DNA from: WRHT01 sp031550525
GTDB taxonomy: Bacteria > Desulfobacterota > Desulfovibrionia > Desulfovibrionales > Desulfovibrionaceae
Length of the DNA: 64,000 nt
Direction of reading: 5' to 3'
Assembly: GCA_031550525.1 (NCBI GenBank)
Contig: JAVBON010000023.1
Location: forward strand, 1-64,000
This document shows, in pieces, positions 51,746-61,067 of this stretch. The first letter of the stretch is position 1. Every line of letters begins with the position of its first letter. The notes beneath the pieces are model-generated. The model worked only from the letters and a program-made list of their open reading frames with translations, did not search any database and was not told the DNA's origin. The position numbers and the translations under genes are program-made.

Positions 51746-54700
51746 ATGCAGATAATGAACCAGCTTTTTGACGAATTGTCGGCTCTATACTCAGGCCTTT
51801 CCAAAATAGCGCCCGACGCCCAGGCTCCGGTAAGGCATGTAAGCAGGTCCGGCCCCGGCACCAAGGCTTTGCTGGCACTGGAACTGATGCGCCGGGGCGT
51901 GCATGTGGCCATGCTTATGCGCAATGCCGACGAACTGGCCGAAATGCGCGGTCTGCTTACCCTGCTTGATCCGGATTCCAGCAAGGTAGCGCCGGAAGGC
52001 GTGCCGGTATGGGAACGCAAGGTAGCTCACTTTGCGCCGCACCCCCAGCGCGGCAAAGGCAAGAGCGGCTGGGCGGACAGAATATCCGCCATTTACGCCT
52101 TGCAAAACCACTCCGCCAAATGCTCGCTTATTGTGCCGGATGCGCTGCTCTTGCTCACCCCGCCTGTGGATTTGTTCCAAAAACACACCCTGCGTCTGTA
52201 CAAGGGCATGGAAATGCCCATGGAACTGCTGTTGGATCAACTGGTGGAGTGGGGCTACAAGCGTACGCACATGGTGGGCGAGCACGGCGAATTTGCCGGG
52301 CGCGGCGATATTCTGGATCTGTACTGCTCCGGCTACCAGCGCCCGGTGCGCCTTGAGTTTTTTGGCGATACGCTGGATGACCTGCGTTCCTTTGACCCTT
52401 CAACCCAGCGCTCCGTCTCGGACTTGCAGGAGATAACAATAATTCCGGCCTACAGCGTGCTGCTTACGCCGGAATACCGCAATGCAGCCGAAAAACGCTG
52501 GCAAGATATGGCGGCCCAGGGCCGCCTGGATGAGAACGACCTCTATACCCTGCGCAAAAACCTTGAGTCCGGCGGGCAATCAATACTGCCCGGCATGTAT
52601 TACGAGCATGCGGCCCGCCTTGAAGACTGGCTGCCCAAAAACTCCGTATTCATCCTGCCCGGCGAGGCGGATATTGAAGAAACCATGCTGGCGGCGCTTG
52701 AATCATGGTCCTCCTTTTTGCAAGCCCGGCGCGACGAAGGCCTGCACCTGCCGCGCGGCGCGGTATTGCGGCCGGAAGGCGAGGCCCGCGCATGGCTTGC
52801 GCGCCAGCCGCGCATTTACTTTGAAGAACTGCGCGTGGGCATTGAGGCCAAAGGCGAGAGCCTGCAAGAGCGCGCCATAAACGCGTTTCAGGATCTTTTC
52901 CCCAGCCCGGCGGCGCTTGAGCGCCCCTGGCACACGCTTGTGGAATCCATGCAGGAGTGGAGCAAGGGCAAAAACGGCTCAGTGCTGCTCAGCTTTACAG
53001 GCGAGCGCAGCCGGGCGAAGTTTCTGGATCTGGCGGGCCAAGAGGGCATCCACCCCCAGCAGCGCCTAGTACCGGGGCAAGATGGCCTTTACGCGCTGGT
53101 CTCGCCCTTCCGGCGCGGCCTTACCCTTGGCTGGCAGAATTTTCTGGTGCTGGGCGAGGATGTTTTGCAGCCACGCGCCAGCCGCGCCCAGCGCCCGGCG
53201 CTGGAATCCTTTAAAGGTCTGGACCGCTACGACGAATTGCGGGAAGGCGATTTTCTGGTGCATCGCGATTACGGCGTATGCGCTTTTGGCGGCCTCAAAC
53301 GCCTGCAACTGAATGACGTTTCCAACGACTTCCTGCTGCTGCGCTACTCCGGAGACGACAAACTCTACCTGCCGGTGGATCGCCTGGGCCTTATCCAGCT
53401 ATTCAAGGCTCCGGACGGCATTGAGCCCGCGCTTGACAAGCTTGGCGGCAGCCTGTGGGCCACCAGCAAGGATAAAGCCCGCAAGGCCATAGAAAAAATT
53501 GCCGAAGATCTGGTGGAAATGTACGCCTACCGCAAGGTGGCCAAAGGCTACGGCTACGGCCCGGTGGGTGAAATGTACCGCGAGTTTGAAGCCACCTTCG
53601 GCTTTGAGGAAACCCCCGACCAGGCCAGAGCCATTGAAGACGTGCTTGGCGACATGTCCAAACCCGAGCCCATGGACAGGCTGGTTTGCGGCGACGTGGG
53701 CTTTGGCAAAACTGAAGTAGCCCTGCGCGCGGCCTTTCGCGCCGCCGCCGAGGGCAGGCAGGTGGCCCTGCTCTGCCCCACCACCGTGCTGGCCGAGCAG
53801 CATTACCAAACCTTCCGCTCCCGCCTTTCGGGCTTTCCCGTCAACGTTGGCCTGCTCTCGCGCTTTGTAAGCAAGCAGAAGCAGAAAGAAACCATAGACG
53901 CGGCGGCGCGCGGGCAAATAGACGTGCTCATAGGCACGCACCGCCTGCTCTCCAAAGATGTTGCCCTGCCCAACCTCGGCCTCATAGTGCTGGATGAGGA
54001 GCAGCGCTTTGGCGTGCGCCACAAAGAGCTGCTCAAGCAGATGAAAAAGAATGTTGACGTGCTCACCCTTACGGCCACGCCCATTCCGCGCACGCTGCAA
54101 CTCTCCCTTTCCGGCATACGCGAGCTTTCGGTAATAGAAACCCCGCCGCCGGAGCGCAAACCCGTGGCAACCGCCCTTATAAACCGCGATGAAGCGGCCT
54201 TGCGTACCATTTTACAGCGCGAGCTGGCCCGGCAGGGTCAGGTTTTCTGGGTTTACAACCGGGTGCAGGGGCTGGAACGCGCCGCCGAATATGTTAAAAA
54301 GCTGGTGCCAGAGGCCCGCGTGGGCATGGCCCACGGCCAGATGGGCGAAAAGGCGCTGGAAGAAAACATGCGTAAATTCTGGCATGGAGAAATGGATGTG
54401 CTGGTGTGCACGGCCATTGTGGAATCCGGTCTGGATTTCCCCCGCGCCAACACTTTGGTGGTGGATCAGGCCCAAATGTTCGGCTTGGGGCAGCTTTACC
54501 AGTTACGCGGCCGCGTGGGCCGCTCCGACCGCCAGGCCTTTGCCGTGTTCGTCTGCAACGATGTGGACCGCATGCCCGAAGTGGCCCGCAAGCGCCTGCG
54601 CGTTATTCTGGATATGGATTACCTTGGCGCCGGCGTGCAGGTGGCAATGGAAGATTTGCGTCTGCGCGGCGCGGGCAATATTTTGGGCGAATCTCAAAGC

Positions 54701-55243
54701 GGCCATATGCACCGCGTGGGGCTGGATCTGTTTTTGGAAATGCTTGAGGAGGCCGTGGCCAAAATGCGCGGCCAGCCCCTGCGCGAAACTATTGAAACGG
54801 AAATAAACCTGGGCCTCAACGCCCATATACCTGAAAGCTACATCGGCGACAGCCGCGAGCGCCTGCGCTACTACAAGGCCCTCTCTTCAGCGCCGGACGC
54901 TTCAACCCAGCGCGATGTGGAGTTTGAGCTGCGCGACCGTTTTGGTATTGTCCCGCCGGAGCTGGAAAACTTTTTCAGCGTGCTTAACTTCAAGCGCCAC
55001 CTGGCCGCATGGGGCGTAAGCAAGGCCGACCTGCGCGAGGACAAAGTCCGCCTCACCTTCGACCAACGCTACGCCAAACTGGACCCCACCCAAATAGTAA
55101 GCTGGATTCAACGCGCCCAGGGCCGCGCCAAACTCCTGCCCCCCGGAGGCATAGAACTTAAACTGCAAGGCGCGGACGTGCCCGCCAAACTTGCCGCCGC
55201 CTACCAGGAACTATTGCCTATAATGGGCATGGCCAGCCAATAA
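51746..55243 (+). CDS. mfd: Transcription-repair coupling factor
   Basis: A 1165-residue Mfd: N-terminal UvrB-homology modules, an RNA-polymerase-interacting domain (about residues 485-560), a RecG-like translocase with GDVGFGKTEVALRAAF (about 648), DEEQRFG (about 749) and TATPIPRTLQ, and a C-terminal TRCF domain. It displaces stalled RNA polymerase and recruits the UvrABC machinery. Length is normal. Confidence 0.97.
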   Translation: MQIMNQLFDELSALYSGLSKIAPDAQAPVRHVSRSGPGTKALLALELMRRGVHVAMLMRNADELAEMRGLLTLLDPDSSKVAPEGVPVWERKVAHFAPHPQRGKGKSGWADRISAIYALQNHSAKCSLIVPDALLLLTPPVDLFQKHTLRLYKGMEMPMELLLDQLVEWGYKRTHMVGEHGEFAGRGDILDLYCSGYQRPVRLEFFGDTLDDLRSFDPSTQRSVSDLQEITIIPAYSVLLTPEYRNAAEKRWQDMAAQGRLDENDLYTLRKNLESGGQSILPGMYYEHAARLEDWLPKNSVFILPGEADIEETMLAALESWSSFLQARRDEGLHLPRGAVLRPEGEARAWLARQPRIYFEELRVGIEAKGESLQERAINAFQDLFPSPAALERPWHTLVESMQEWSKGKNGSVLLSFTGERSRAKFLDLAGQEGIHPQQRLVPGQDGLYALVSPFRRGLTLGWQNFLVLGEDVLQPRASRAQRPALESFKGLDRYDELREGDFLVHRDYGVCAFGGLKRLQLNDVSNDFLLLRYSGDDKLYLPVDRLGLIQLFKAPDGIEPALDKLGGSLWATSKDKARKAIEKIAEDLVEMYAYRKVAKGYGYGPVGEMYREFEATFGFEETPDQARAIEDVLGDMSKPEPMDRLVCGDVGFGKTEVALRAAFRAAAEGRQVALLCPTTVLAEQHYQTFRSRLSGFPVNVGLLSRFVSKQKQKETIDAAARGQIDVLIGTHRLLSKDVALPNLGLIVLDEEQRFGVRHKELLKQMKKNVDVLTLTATPIPRTLQLSLSGIRELSVIETPPPERKPVATALINRDEAALRTILQRELARQGQVFWVYNRVQGLERAAEYVKKLVPEARVGMAHGQMGEKALEENMRKFWHGEMDVLVCTAIVESGLDFPRANTLVVDQAQMFGLGQLYQLRGRVGRSDRQAFAVFVCNDVDRMPEVARKRLRVILDMDYLGAGVQVAMEDLRLRGAGNILGESQSGHMHRVGLDLFLEMLEEAVAKMRGQPLRETIETEINLGLNAHIPESYIGDSRERLRYYKALSSAPDASTQRDVEFELRDRFGIVPPELENFFSVLNFKRHLAAWGVSKADLREDKVRLTFDQRYAKLDPTQIVSWIQRAQGRAKLLPPGGIELKLQGADVPAKLAAAYQELLPIMGMASQ

Positions 55244-55363
55244 CGCCAAGATACCCGTAAAGGCACACCCAATGCGCTTAGCGCATCCATAAAAACCCCT
55301 TGCATTGGCCGCCAATGCAAGGCATAACGCCTCTATTCAAACCGCAAGAAAGATTTTTTTACC

Positions 55364-56755
55364 ATGCCTCATACCAATGCCTACAAAATAGCCATCATCG
55401 GCGCCGGTCTGGCCGGTTGCGAATGCGCGGCCAAACTCAGCGAGCAGGGCATACCAAGCACCCTGTTTGAAATGAAGCCGCACGCCTTCTCCCCCGCCCA
55501 CGAAAACCCCGATCTGGCCGAACTGGTCTGCTCCAACTCCCTGCGCTCCAACGATACGCAAAACGCCGTTGGCGTGCTTAAAGAGGAAATGCGCATGCTG
55601 GGCAGCCTTACCATGCGCATGGCGGAACAAACCAAAGTTCCGGCCGGCAAGGCTCTGGCTGTGGATAGAGGCGCCTTCAGCCGCGCCGTAACCTCCGCCA
55701 TGGAGTCCGACCCCAACATAACCGTGCAACGCCGCGAAATCCGCGCCCTAAACGCGCAAGACGAGCCTGCCCTTTCCGGCTTCACCCACATAGTGCTGGC
55801 AGCCGGTCCCATGGCCTCGGATTCCATAAGCGCGGCCCTTGCCGCCATTACTGGCGAAAAGCATCTGTATTTTTATGACGCCATAGCTCCCATTGTCTCC
55901 GGTGATTCTCTGGATATGAGCATAGTCTTTCGCGGCTCGCGCTATGACAACGAAAAAAAACCGGCAGGGCAAACCGAAAACGCCGAACAAGACGAAAAAG
56001 ACGAGGGCGATTACCTGAATTGCCCGATGAATAAAGAAGAGTATCTGGCTTTTTACCACGCCCTCTTGGAGGCTCAAAAAGCCCCAACCCGCGACTTTGA
56101 AAAAGAAAGCCACTTTGAAGGCTGCATGCCCATAGAGGCGCTGGCCGAGCGCGGCGAAAAAACACTGGTGTTCGGCCCTCTCAAGCCCGTAGGCTTTGAC
56201 GACCCGCGCACGGGCCGCCGCCCTTTCGCCCTGGTGCAACTGCGGGCGGAAAATCTCAACCGCAGCATGTTCAACCTGGTGGGCTGCCAGACCAAGCTCA
56301 TTTATAGCGAGCAAGACAGAATATTCCGCATGATCCCAGGCCTGCAAAACGCCGAATTCGCGCGGCACGGCAGTATGCACCGCAATACCTATGTAAACGC
56401 CCCCACGGTGCTGGGCGCGGATTTGTCTTTGCTGGCCCGGCCGCATATTTATCTGGCCGGACAGATTACCGGCGTGGAAGGATATGTGGAGTCCGCCGCC
56501 TGCGGCCTCTGGCTGGGTTTAAGCCTGGGCGCGCGCCTGCGCGGGCGCGAGCTGCCCGCGCCGCCGCCGCAAAGTGCCCTGGGCGCGCTTATGGCCCACC
56601 TGCGCACCCCTGCAAAAAAATTTCAGCCCAGCAACGTACAATACGGGCTTATGCCTGAGCTTGGCGAAAAAGCCAAAAAGGCCAACCGCAAGCTGCTTTA
56701 CGCGCAAAGGGCCTTTGCGGCTTTTACCGCCTGGCGCGAGGAGGCGGGCTTATGA
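55364..56755 (+). CDS. trmFO: Folate/FAD-dependent tRNA U54 methyltransferase
   Basis: A 463-residue TrmFO, which methylates U54 of tRNA with methylenetetrahydrofolate and FAD. It has the N-terminal dinucleotide motif IIGAGLAGCECAAKL (about 9-23), LVCSNSLRSN and the late GQITGVEGYVESAACG. Residues about 200-215 form an acidic insertion. The last codons overlap the glycosyltransferase start (ATGA). Confidence 0.95.
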   Translation: MPHTNAYKIAIIGAGLAGCECAAKLSEQGIPSTLFEMKPHAFSPAHENPDLAELVCSNSLRSNDTQNAVGVLKEEMRMLGSLTMRMAEQTKVPAGKALAVDRGAFSRAVTSAMESDPNITVQRREIRALNAQDEPALSGFTHIVLAAGPMASDSISAALAAITGEKHLYFYDAIAPIVSGDSLDMSIVFRGSRYDNEKKPAGQTENAEQDEKDEGDYLNCPMNKEEYLAFYHALLEAQKAPTRDFEKESHFEGCMPIEALAERGEKTLVFGPLKPVGFDDPRTGRRPFALVQLRAENLNRSMFNLVGCQTKLIYSEQDRIFRMIPGLQNAEFARHGSMHRNTYVNAPTVLGADLSLLARPHIYLAGQITGVEGYVESAACGLWLGLSLGARLRGRELPAPPPQSALGALMAHLRTPAKKFQPSNVQYGLMPELGEKAKKANRKLLYAQRAFAAFTAWREEAGL

Positions 56756-58008
56756 GCAACGCTCCGCAACTTTCCGTAATCATCCCTGTGCTCAACAAAT
56801 GGGAGCTTACCCGCAACTGCCTGCAAAGTCTGGCCCAGCATACCTCCGGCCACGATATGGAGGTAATTGTGGTGGATAACGCCTCCACCGACGCCACCCC
56901 GGCGGAGCTTACCGCGCTTGGCTCGTCCCTGTTCGGACCGCGCTTTACCGCCATACGCAACAACGAGAATATAAATTTCGGCCCCGCCAGCAACCTGGGC
57001 GCAAAAGCAGCCGCAAGCGGCCTGCTGTTTTTTTTGAACAACGACACCTTGGCCACCCCCAACTGGCTCCCTCCCCTGCTTGCCGCGCTGGATGAAGAGC
57101 CCAAACCGGCAGCGGTCGGCCCCCTGCTGCTGTATATGGACGATACGGTGCAGCACCTTGGCATGGGCTTCTCCCTGGCCGGGCTGGGGCACTTGTACCA
57201 ATGCTACCCGGCCGCGCACCCCGTGGTGAAAAACCCAAGGCGCGTGCAGGGCCTTACCGCCGCCGCCCTGTTGCTGCCCAAAGCGCTGTTTTTTGATTTC
57301 GGCGGCTTTTACGAAGAATACAAGAACGGCTTTGAAGACGTGGATCTGTGCCTGCATCTGTCTCACGCGGGTCATGCCATGCGTTGCGTAAGCAATTCCG
57401 TAATCTACCATCTGGAAAGCCAAACTCCGGGGCGCAAAGGCAGCGAGGAGCACAATTCCAGAATTCTTGGCGCGCGTTGCGGGCATCTGGTAAAACCCGA
57501 CACTCACCTGCACGCCGTTAACGACGGCCTAAAGCCGGTGCTTAACGACACGCTTGCCGTGGATATTCACATGGGCGACCGCGACTCGCTTCTGCTTATA
57601 AAAGAGGCGAAAACGCGCGATCTGCTCTGGGTGTACCAGCAAATGGAGCTTAACCCCGGCTGGGCGCACGGCGCGGCCTTGCTGCGCGATAAAGGCGAGG
57701 CCGCCGGGCACGCCGACATAGCTCTGTACGCCGCGCAAACCATGCTGGGCCAGTATTATACCTTTGAAACCTGCGAGGCCCTGCTGCGCACGGCAGTAAA
57801 CCTGCGCAACGAGGCCTCCATAGAACTGGCCCAGCAAAAAACCGAATATCTCAAGCGCTTGTATAGCGGCGAGCACCCGCCAATTCTGGATATATTCCGC
57901 CAGCAAACGGCCACGGCGCGCAGCTTGGGCGACAAAGACCTGCTGGCGCTCTTGGACGCAAAAAAAGACGATATAAACAACAAAATTTTACGCCTGCGCA
58001 AGGCTTAA
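56752..58008 (+). CDS. Family 2 glycosyltransferase
   Basis: A 418-residue protein with an N-terminal GT-A domain: LSVIIPVLNKWELTRNCLQ, VVDNASTD, FLNNDT as the DxD-like motif, and a typical GFEDVDLCLH. A C-terminal region of about 150 residues rich in helices is unassigned. It probably adds a sugar to an envelope or surface polymer. It overlaps trmFO and precedes typA by 24 bases; no envelope genes surround it. Confidence 0.85.
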   Translation: MSNAPQLSVIIPVLNKWELTRNCLQSLAQHTSGHDMEVIVVDNASTDATPAELTALGSSLFGPRFTAIRNNENINFGPASNLGAKAAASGLLFFLNNDTLATPNWLPPLLAALDEEPKPAAVGPLLLYMDDTVQHLGMGFSLAGLGHLYQCYPAAHPVVKNPRRVQGLTAAALLLPKALFFDFGGFYEEYKNGFEDVDLCLHLSHAGHAMRCVSNSVIYHLESQTPGRKGSEEHNSRILGARCGHLVKPDTHLHAVNDGLKPVLNDTLAVDIHMGDRDSLLLIKEAKTRDLLWVYQQMELNPGWAHGAALLRDKGEAAGHADIALYAAQTMLGQYYTFETCEALLRTAVNLRNEASIELAQQKTEYLKRLYSGEHPPILDIFRQQTATARSLGDKDLLALLDAKKDDINNKILRLRKA

Positions 58009-58032
58009 CCTTTTAACATACCGACTTGTTTA

Positions 58033-59862
58033 ATGAAAAAAACCAACCAAAACATCCGTAACATCGCCATCATAGCCCACGTAGACCACGGCAAAACCAC
58101 CATGGTTGACGCCATGTTCAAGCAAAGCGGCATTTTTCGCGAAGGCCAGCAGGTTGACGACCGCATCATGGACAGCATGGATCTGGAGCGTGAGCGCGGC
58201 ATTACCATTTCCGCCAAAAACTGCGCCGTGCGCTGGAAAGACGTAAAAATAAACATACTGGACACCCCCGGCCACTCCGACTTTGGCGGCGAGGTGGAAA
58301 GAGCCCTTTCAATGACCACCGGCTGCGTGCTGCTGGTGGATTCTTCCGAAGGGCCGCTCCCCCAAACCCGCTTTGTGCTTAAAAAGGCCTTGGATTCCGG
58401 GCTGGATATTGTGGTGGTGATAAACAAAATAGACCGTAAAGACGCCCGCCCCGCCGAAGTGCTGGACGAAGTGTACGACCTGTTTATAGATCTTGGCGCG
58501 AGCGAAGAACAGCTCGAGTTCCCCGTGCTTTACGCCATAGGGCGCGAGGGCGTGGTAATGAACGCGCTGGAAGACGAGCGCAAAGACCTCACCCCTCTGT
58601 TCGAGGCCATTCTGGCCCTGCCCGGCCCGGCTTATGATACGGACGAGCCTTTTCAAATGCAGGTGGCGGATCTGGATTACTCCGAATACCTGGGCCGCAT
58701 GGCCGTTGGCCGCATAGCCCACGGCACCCTTAATGCCGGAGACGCCCTTATACGCATCGACGAAGCCGGGCGTGAAATACCTATAAAAATCACCAAATTG
58801 CAGGTATATGAAGGCCTCAAGCTGCAAGAAGTGGGCATGGCTGAGCCAGGCGACATAGTAGTGCTGGCCGGGCCGGAGGCCAGCATAGGCGACACCGTAT
58901 GCACCAAGGCCGCGCCGCGCCGCCTGCCGCGCATTATTGTGGACGAGCCAACCGTTTCCATGCGCTTTGGCATAAACAGCTCGCCTCTGGCCGGTCAGGA
59001 AGGAAAAATTGTGCAGTCGCGCCAGATTTTGGAGCGCCTGAAGCTCGAAACCATGCGCAACGTGGCCATAAGCCTTGAAGAAACCGCGGACAAAGACAGC
59101 TTCATCGTAAAAGGCCGGGGCGAATTTCAAATGGCCATACTTGTGGAGCAGATGCGCCGCGAAGGCTTTGAGCTTTCGGTAGGCCGCCCCGAAGTAATCA
59201 TGAAAAAGGAAGACGGCAAAACCCTTGAGCCCATAGAGCACATGCTGGTGGACTGCGATGAAACCTTTATGGGCATTGTTACTGAAAAGCTTGCCATACG
59301 CAAAGGCCGCATGACCAGCCTGGTAAACAACGGCTCAGGGCGCATCCGCATGGAGTTTTCCGTGCCCTCAAGGGGGCTTATCGGCTTCCGCGACGAGTTT
59401 CTGACCGATACCAAAGGCACCGGTATAATGAACTCATATCTGGAAGGGTATGAAGAGCACCGGGGCGACTTCCCCAGCCGCTTCACAGGGTCGCTGGTGG
59501 CGGATAGGGCCGGAAAAGGCGTGGCCTACGCCCTGTATAACCTTGAGCCGCGCGGAACGCTGTTCATTACGCCCAACGATCCGGTTTACGAAGGCATGAT
59601 TGTGGGCGAGCATAACCGCGATAACGACATAGACGTAAACCCCTGCAAAGAGAAAAAACTTACCAACCTGCGCGCCTCCGGCAAGGACGAAAACATAATA
59701 CTCACGCCAGTGCGCCCCATGACGCTGGAAAAGGCCATACACTTTGTGCGCGACGACGAAACAGTGGAAGTAACCCCCCTTTCCATCCGCCTGCGCAAAA
59801 GCGTGCTAAGCGCTCAAGATCGCCATCATATTGAAGGTAAAAAGAAAAAATCCGATAAATAG
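58033..59862 (+). CDS. typA: GTPase TypA/BipA
   Basis: A 609-residue translational GTPase of the TypA/BipA family. G1 is AHVDHGKTT (about 16-24), followed by RGITI, DTPGHSDFGGEVER (G3) and NKIDR (G4), then elongation-factor-like domains and the BipA-specific C-terminal domain. It assists ribosome assembly and growth under stress. It is the last gene of this group and ends in a very long hairpin. Confidence 0.97.
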   Translation: MKKTNQNIRNIAIIAHVDHGKTTMVDAMFKQSGIFREGQQVDDRIMDSMDLERERGITISAKNCAVRWKDVKINILDTPGHSDFGGEVERALSMTTGCVLLVDSSEGPLPQTRFVLKKALDSGLDIVVVINKIDRKDARPAEVLDEVYDLFIDLGASEEQLEFPVLYAIGREGVVMNALEDERKDLTPLFEAILALPGPAYDTDEPFQMQVADLDYSEYLGRMAVGRIAHGTLNAGDALIRIDEAGREIPIKITKLQVYEGLKLQEVGMAEPGDIVVLAGPEASIGDTVCTKAAPRRLPRIIVDEPTVSMRFGINSSPLAGQEGKIVQSRQILERLKLETMRNVAISLEETADKDSFIVKGRGEFQMAILVEQMRREGFELSVGRPEVIMKKEDGKTLEPIEHMLVDCDETFMGIVTEKLAIRKGRMTSLVNNGSGRIRMEFSVPSRGLIGFRDEFLTDTKGTGIMNSYLEGYEEHRGDFPSRFTGSLVADRAGKGVAYALYNLEPRGTLFITPNDPVYEGMIVGEHNRDNDIDVNPCKEKKLTNLRASGKDENIILTPVRPMTLEKAIHFVRDDETVEVTPLSIRLRKSVLSAQDRHHIEGKKKKSDK

Positions 59863-59877
59863 CCGCAACTGGCCACG

Positions 59878-59950
59878 CGACTAACTTGCAACAAAACAGC
59901 GCCCTCAGGCCTTTTAAGCTTGAGGGCGCTGTTTTGTTGCAAGTTAGTCG
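59878..59950 (+). terminator. 30-bp perfect hairpin after typA
   Basis: Arms 59878-59907 and 59921-59950 are perfectly complementary over 30 bases, with a 13-base loop. There is no T-run at the end, so it may act bidirectionally or have another role besides termination. Confidence 0.7.
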
Positions 59951-60354
59951 GCATGACCGTGCAGATAGAGCAAAACGTATGGGCAATAAAGGATTTACGC
60001 CTGCCAATACATGACTGCGGCAAGCTTTTATGCATAGCACAACATCAATGTACATAATTATTTCATAGTTTGCATTGCAATATATTTATTATCAGACTAT
60101 TATAAAAGCGTCTGACAAGTCAGCGTTGCATAAGTTACGTTTTTATGTCTTATTCACTGTTTATCAGTAATGCCAATTTTGAGATTAATTTGCATGCGCA
60201 CGCTATTATATTACTGCTTACTCAGGCAACATTGCTTTAATGCAAGCAGATCTGGCAAATCAGATTATTTTCAGGCATACTTGAACATGCAATGTACTGT
60301 ATGCGATTAAAGTTGTATTGTGGTATGATAAAATAATACGTTATGGAGGTGATT
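59951..60354. other. AT-rich upstream region of mucR-like gene
   Basis: About 400 AT-rich bases with no gene. They must hold the mucR promoter, but the -10-like TATGAT near 60324 has no well-placed -35 partner, so I leave it unassigned. Confidence 0.4.
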
Positions 60355-60741
60355 ATGGATGAACATATCCGCCAGGCTTTGGAGATTGTAAAGGCACAGG
60401 CCGCTTTCAGAAGCATGTCTGAAGACGAGCTGGCCTCAATGATCCGCAGTCTTTCGGCGGCCATACAGCAGCTTGCGCCAGAGGCCCAACCGGACAAAGA
60501 AGCTGCCCCGGCAATTGAAAAAGCGTTGGGCGACAAGGCCATTACTTGCATGGAATGCGGCAAGAACTTCAAGATCATTACTAAAAAGCATCTTGCCTTG
60601 CACGGTATGACGGCTGAAGAGTACAAAGAAAAATGGGGCTACCAGCGCAGCATGCCGCTTATTTGTAAAAGCTTGCAAAAAGAGCGCCGTAAAAAAATGC
60701 GCAGTATGAAATTGTGGGAAAAACGGCGGAAGCCTGTGTAA
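60355..60741 (+). CDS. mucR: MucR/Ros-type zinc-finger transcriptional regulator
   Basis: A 128-residue regulator with the Ros/MucR domain: CMECGKNFKIITKKHLALHG holds the zinc ligands (Cys65, Cys68, His79, His83), followed by MTAEEYKEKWG. These bind AT-rich DNA and control envelope and symbiosis genes in alphaproteobacteria; relatives occur in Desulfovibrio. The ATG at 60355 is fixed by GGAGG six bases upstream; the ATG four codons earlier overlaps that site. It is monocistronic with its own terminator. Confidence 0.9.
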   Translation: MDEHIRQALEIVKAQAAFRSMSEDELASMIRSLSAAIQQLAPEAQPDKEAAPAIEKALGDKAITCMECGKNFKIITKKHLALHGMTAEEYKEKWGYQRSMPLICKSLQKERRKKMRSMKLWEKRRKPV

Positions 60742-60762
60742 ACTATGGTGGTTTAATTTTTT

Positions 60763-60788
60763 CCCCCCGAAAGGTCCTCTTCGGGGGG
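60763..60788 (+). terminator. mucR terminator
   Basis: CCCCCCGAA pairs with TTCGGGGGG and is followed by TTTTTT, 22 bases after the mucR stop. Confidence 0.92.
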
Positions 60789-60910
60789 TTTTTTATTGCC
60801 GTCCGGCAAATGCGGTGGTTCGAGCAATGCGCAACCGCCCTGCTCAGAGCGTTTCAACTTCCTCAAAGTTAAAATGCTCTGGCGCGGGGCGGTTGAAAAA
60901 AACTATTGTT

Positions 60911-61063
60911 TAGGGGCTGTTTCTAAAAAGATGTATTTTGTTCACTGGCAAGGAAAGCGCCGATTTTTGTCCAGGGATAGTACTCTGAGGGTACAGCCCT
61001 GGACAAAAATCGGCGCTTGACGCAGTCCAGGGGGCAAAAGACACTTTTTAGAAACAGCCCCTA
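60911..61063. mobile_element. 153-bp foldback (MITE-like) element, copy B
   Basis: Perfect 20-base inverted ends (TAGGGGCTGTTTCTAAAAAG and its complement, extendable to 21) enclose a second perfect 20-bp stem, GCGCCGATTTTTGTCCAGGG with its complement (60957-61016). It differs from copy A at 14 of 153 positions without gaps. It is bounded by TA and lies four bases beyond the stop codon of the NSS transporter gene on the minus strand. No transposase or reading frame is inside. Confidence 0.88.
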
Positions 61064-61067
61064 AGGC

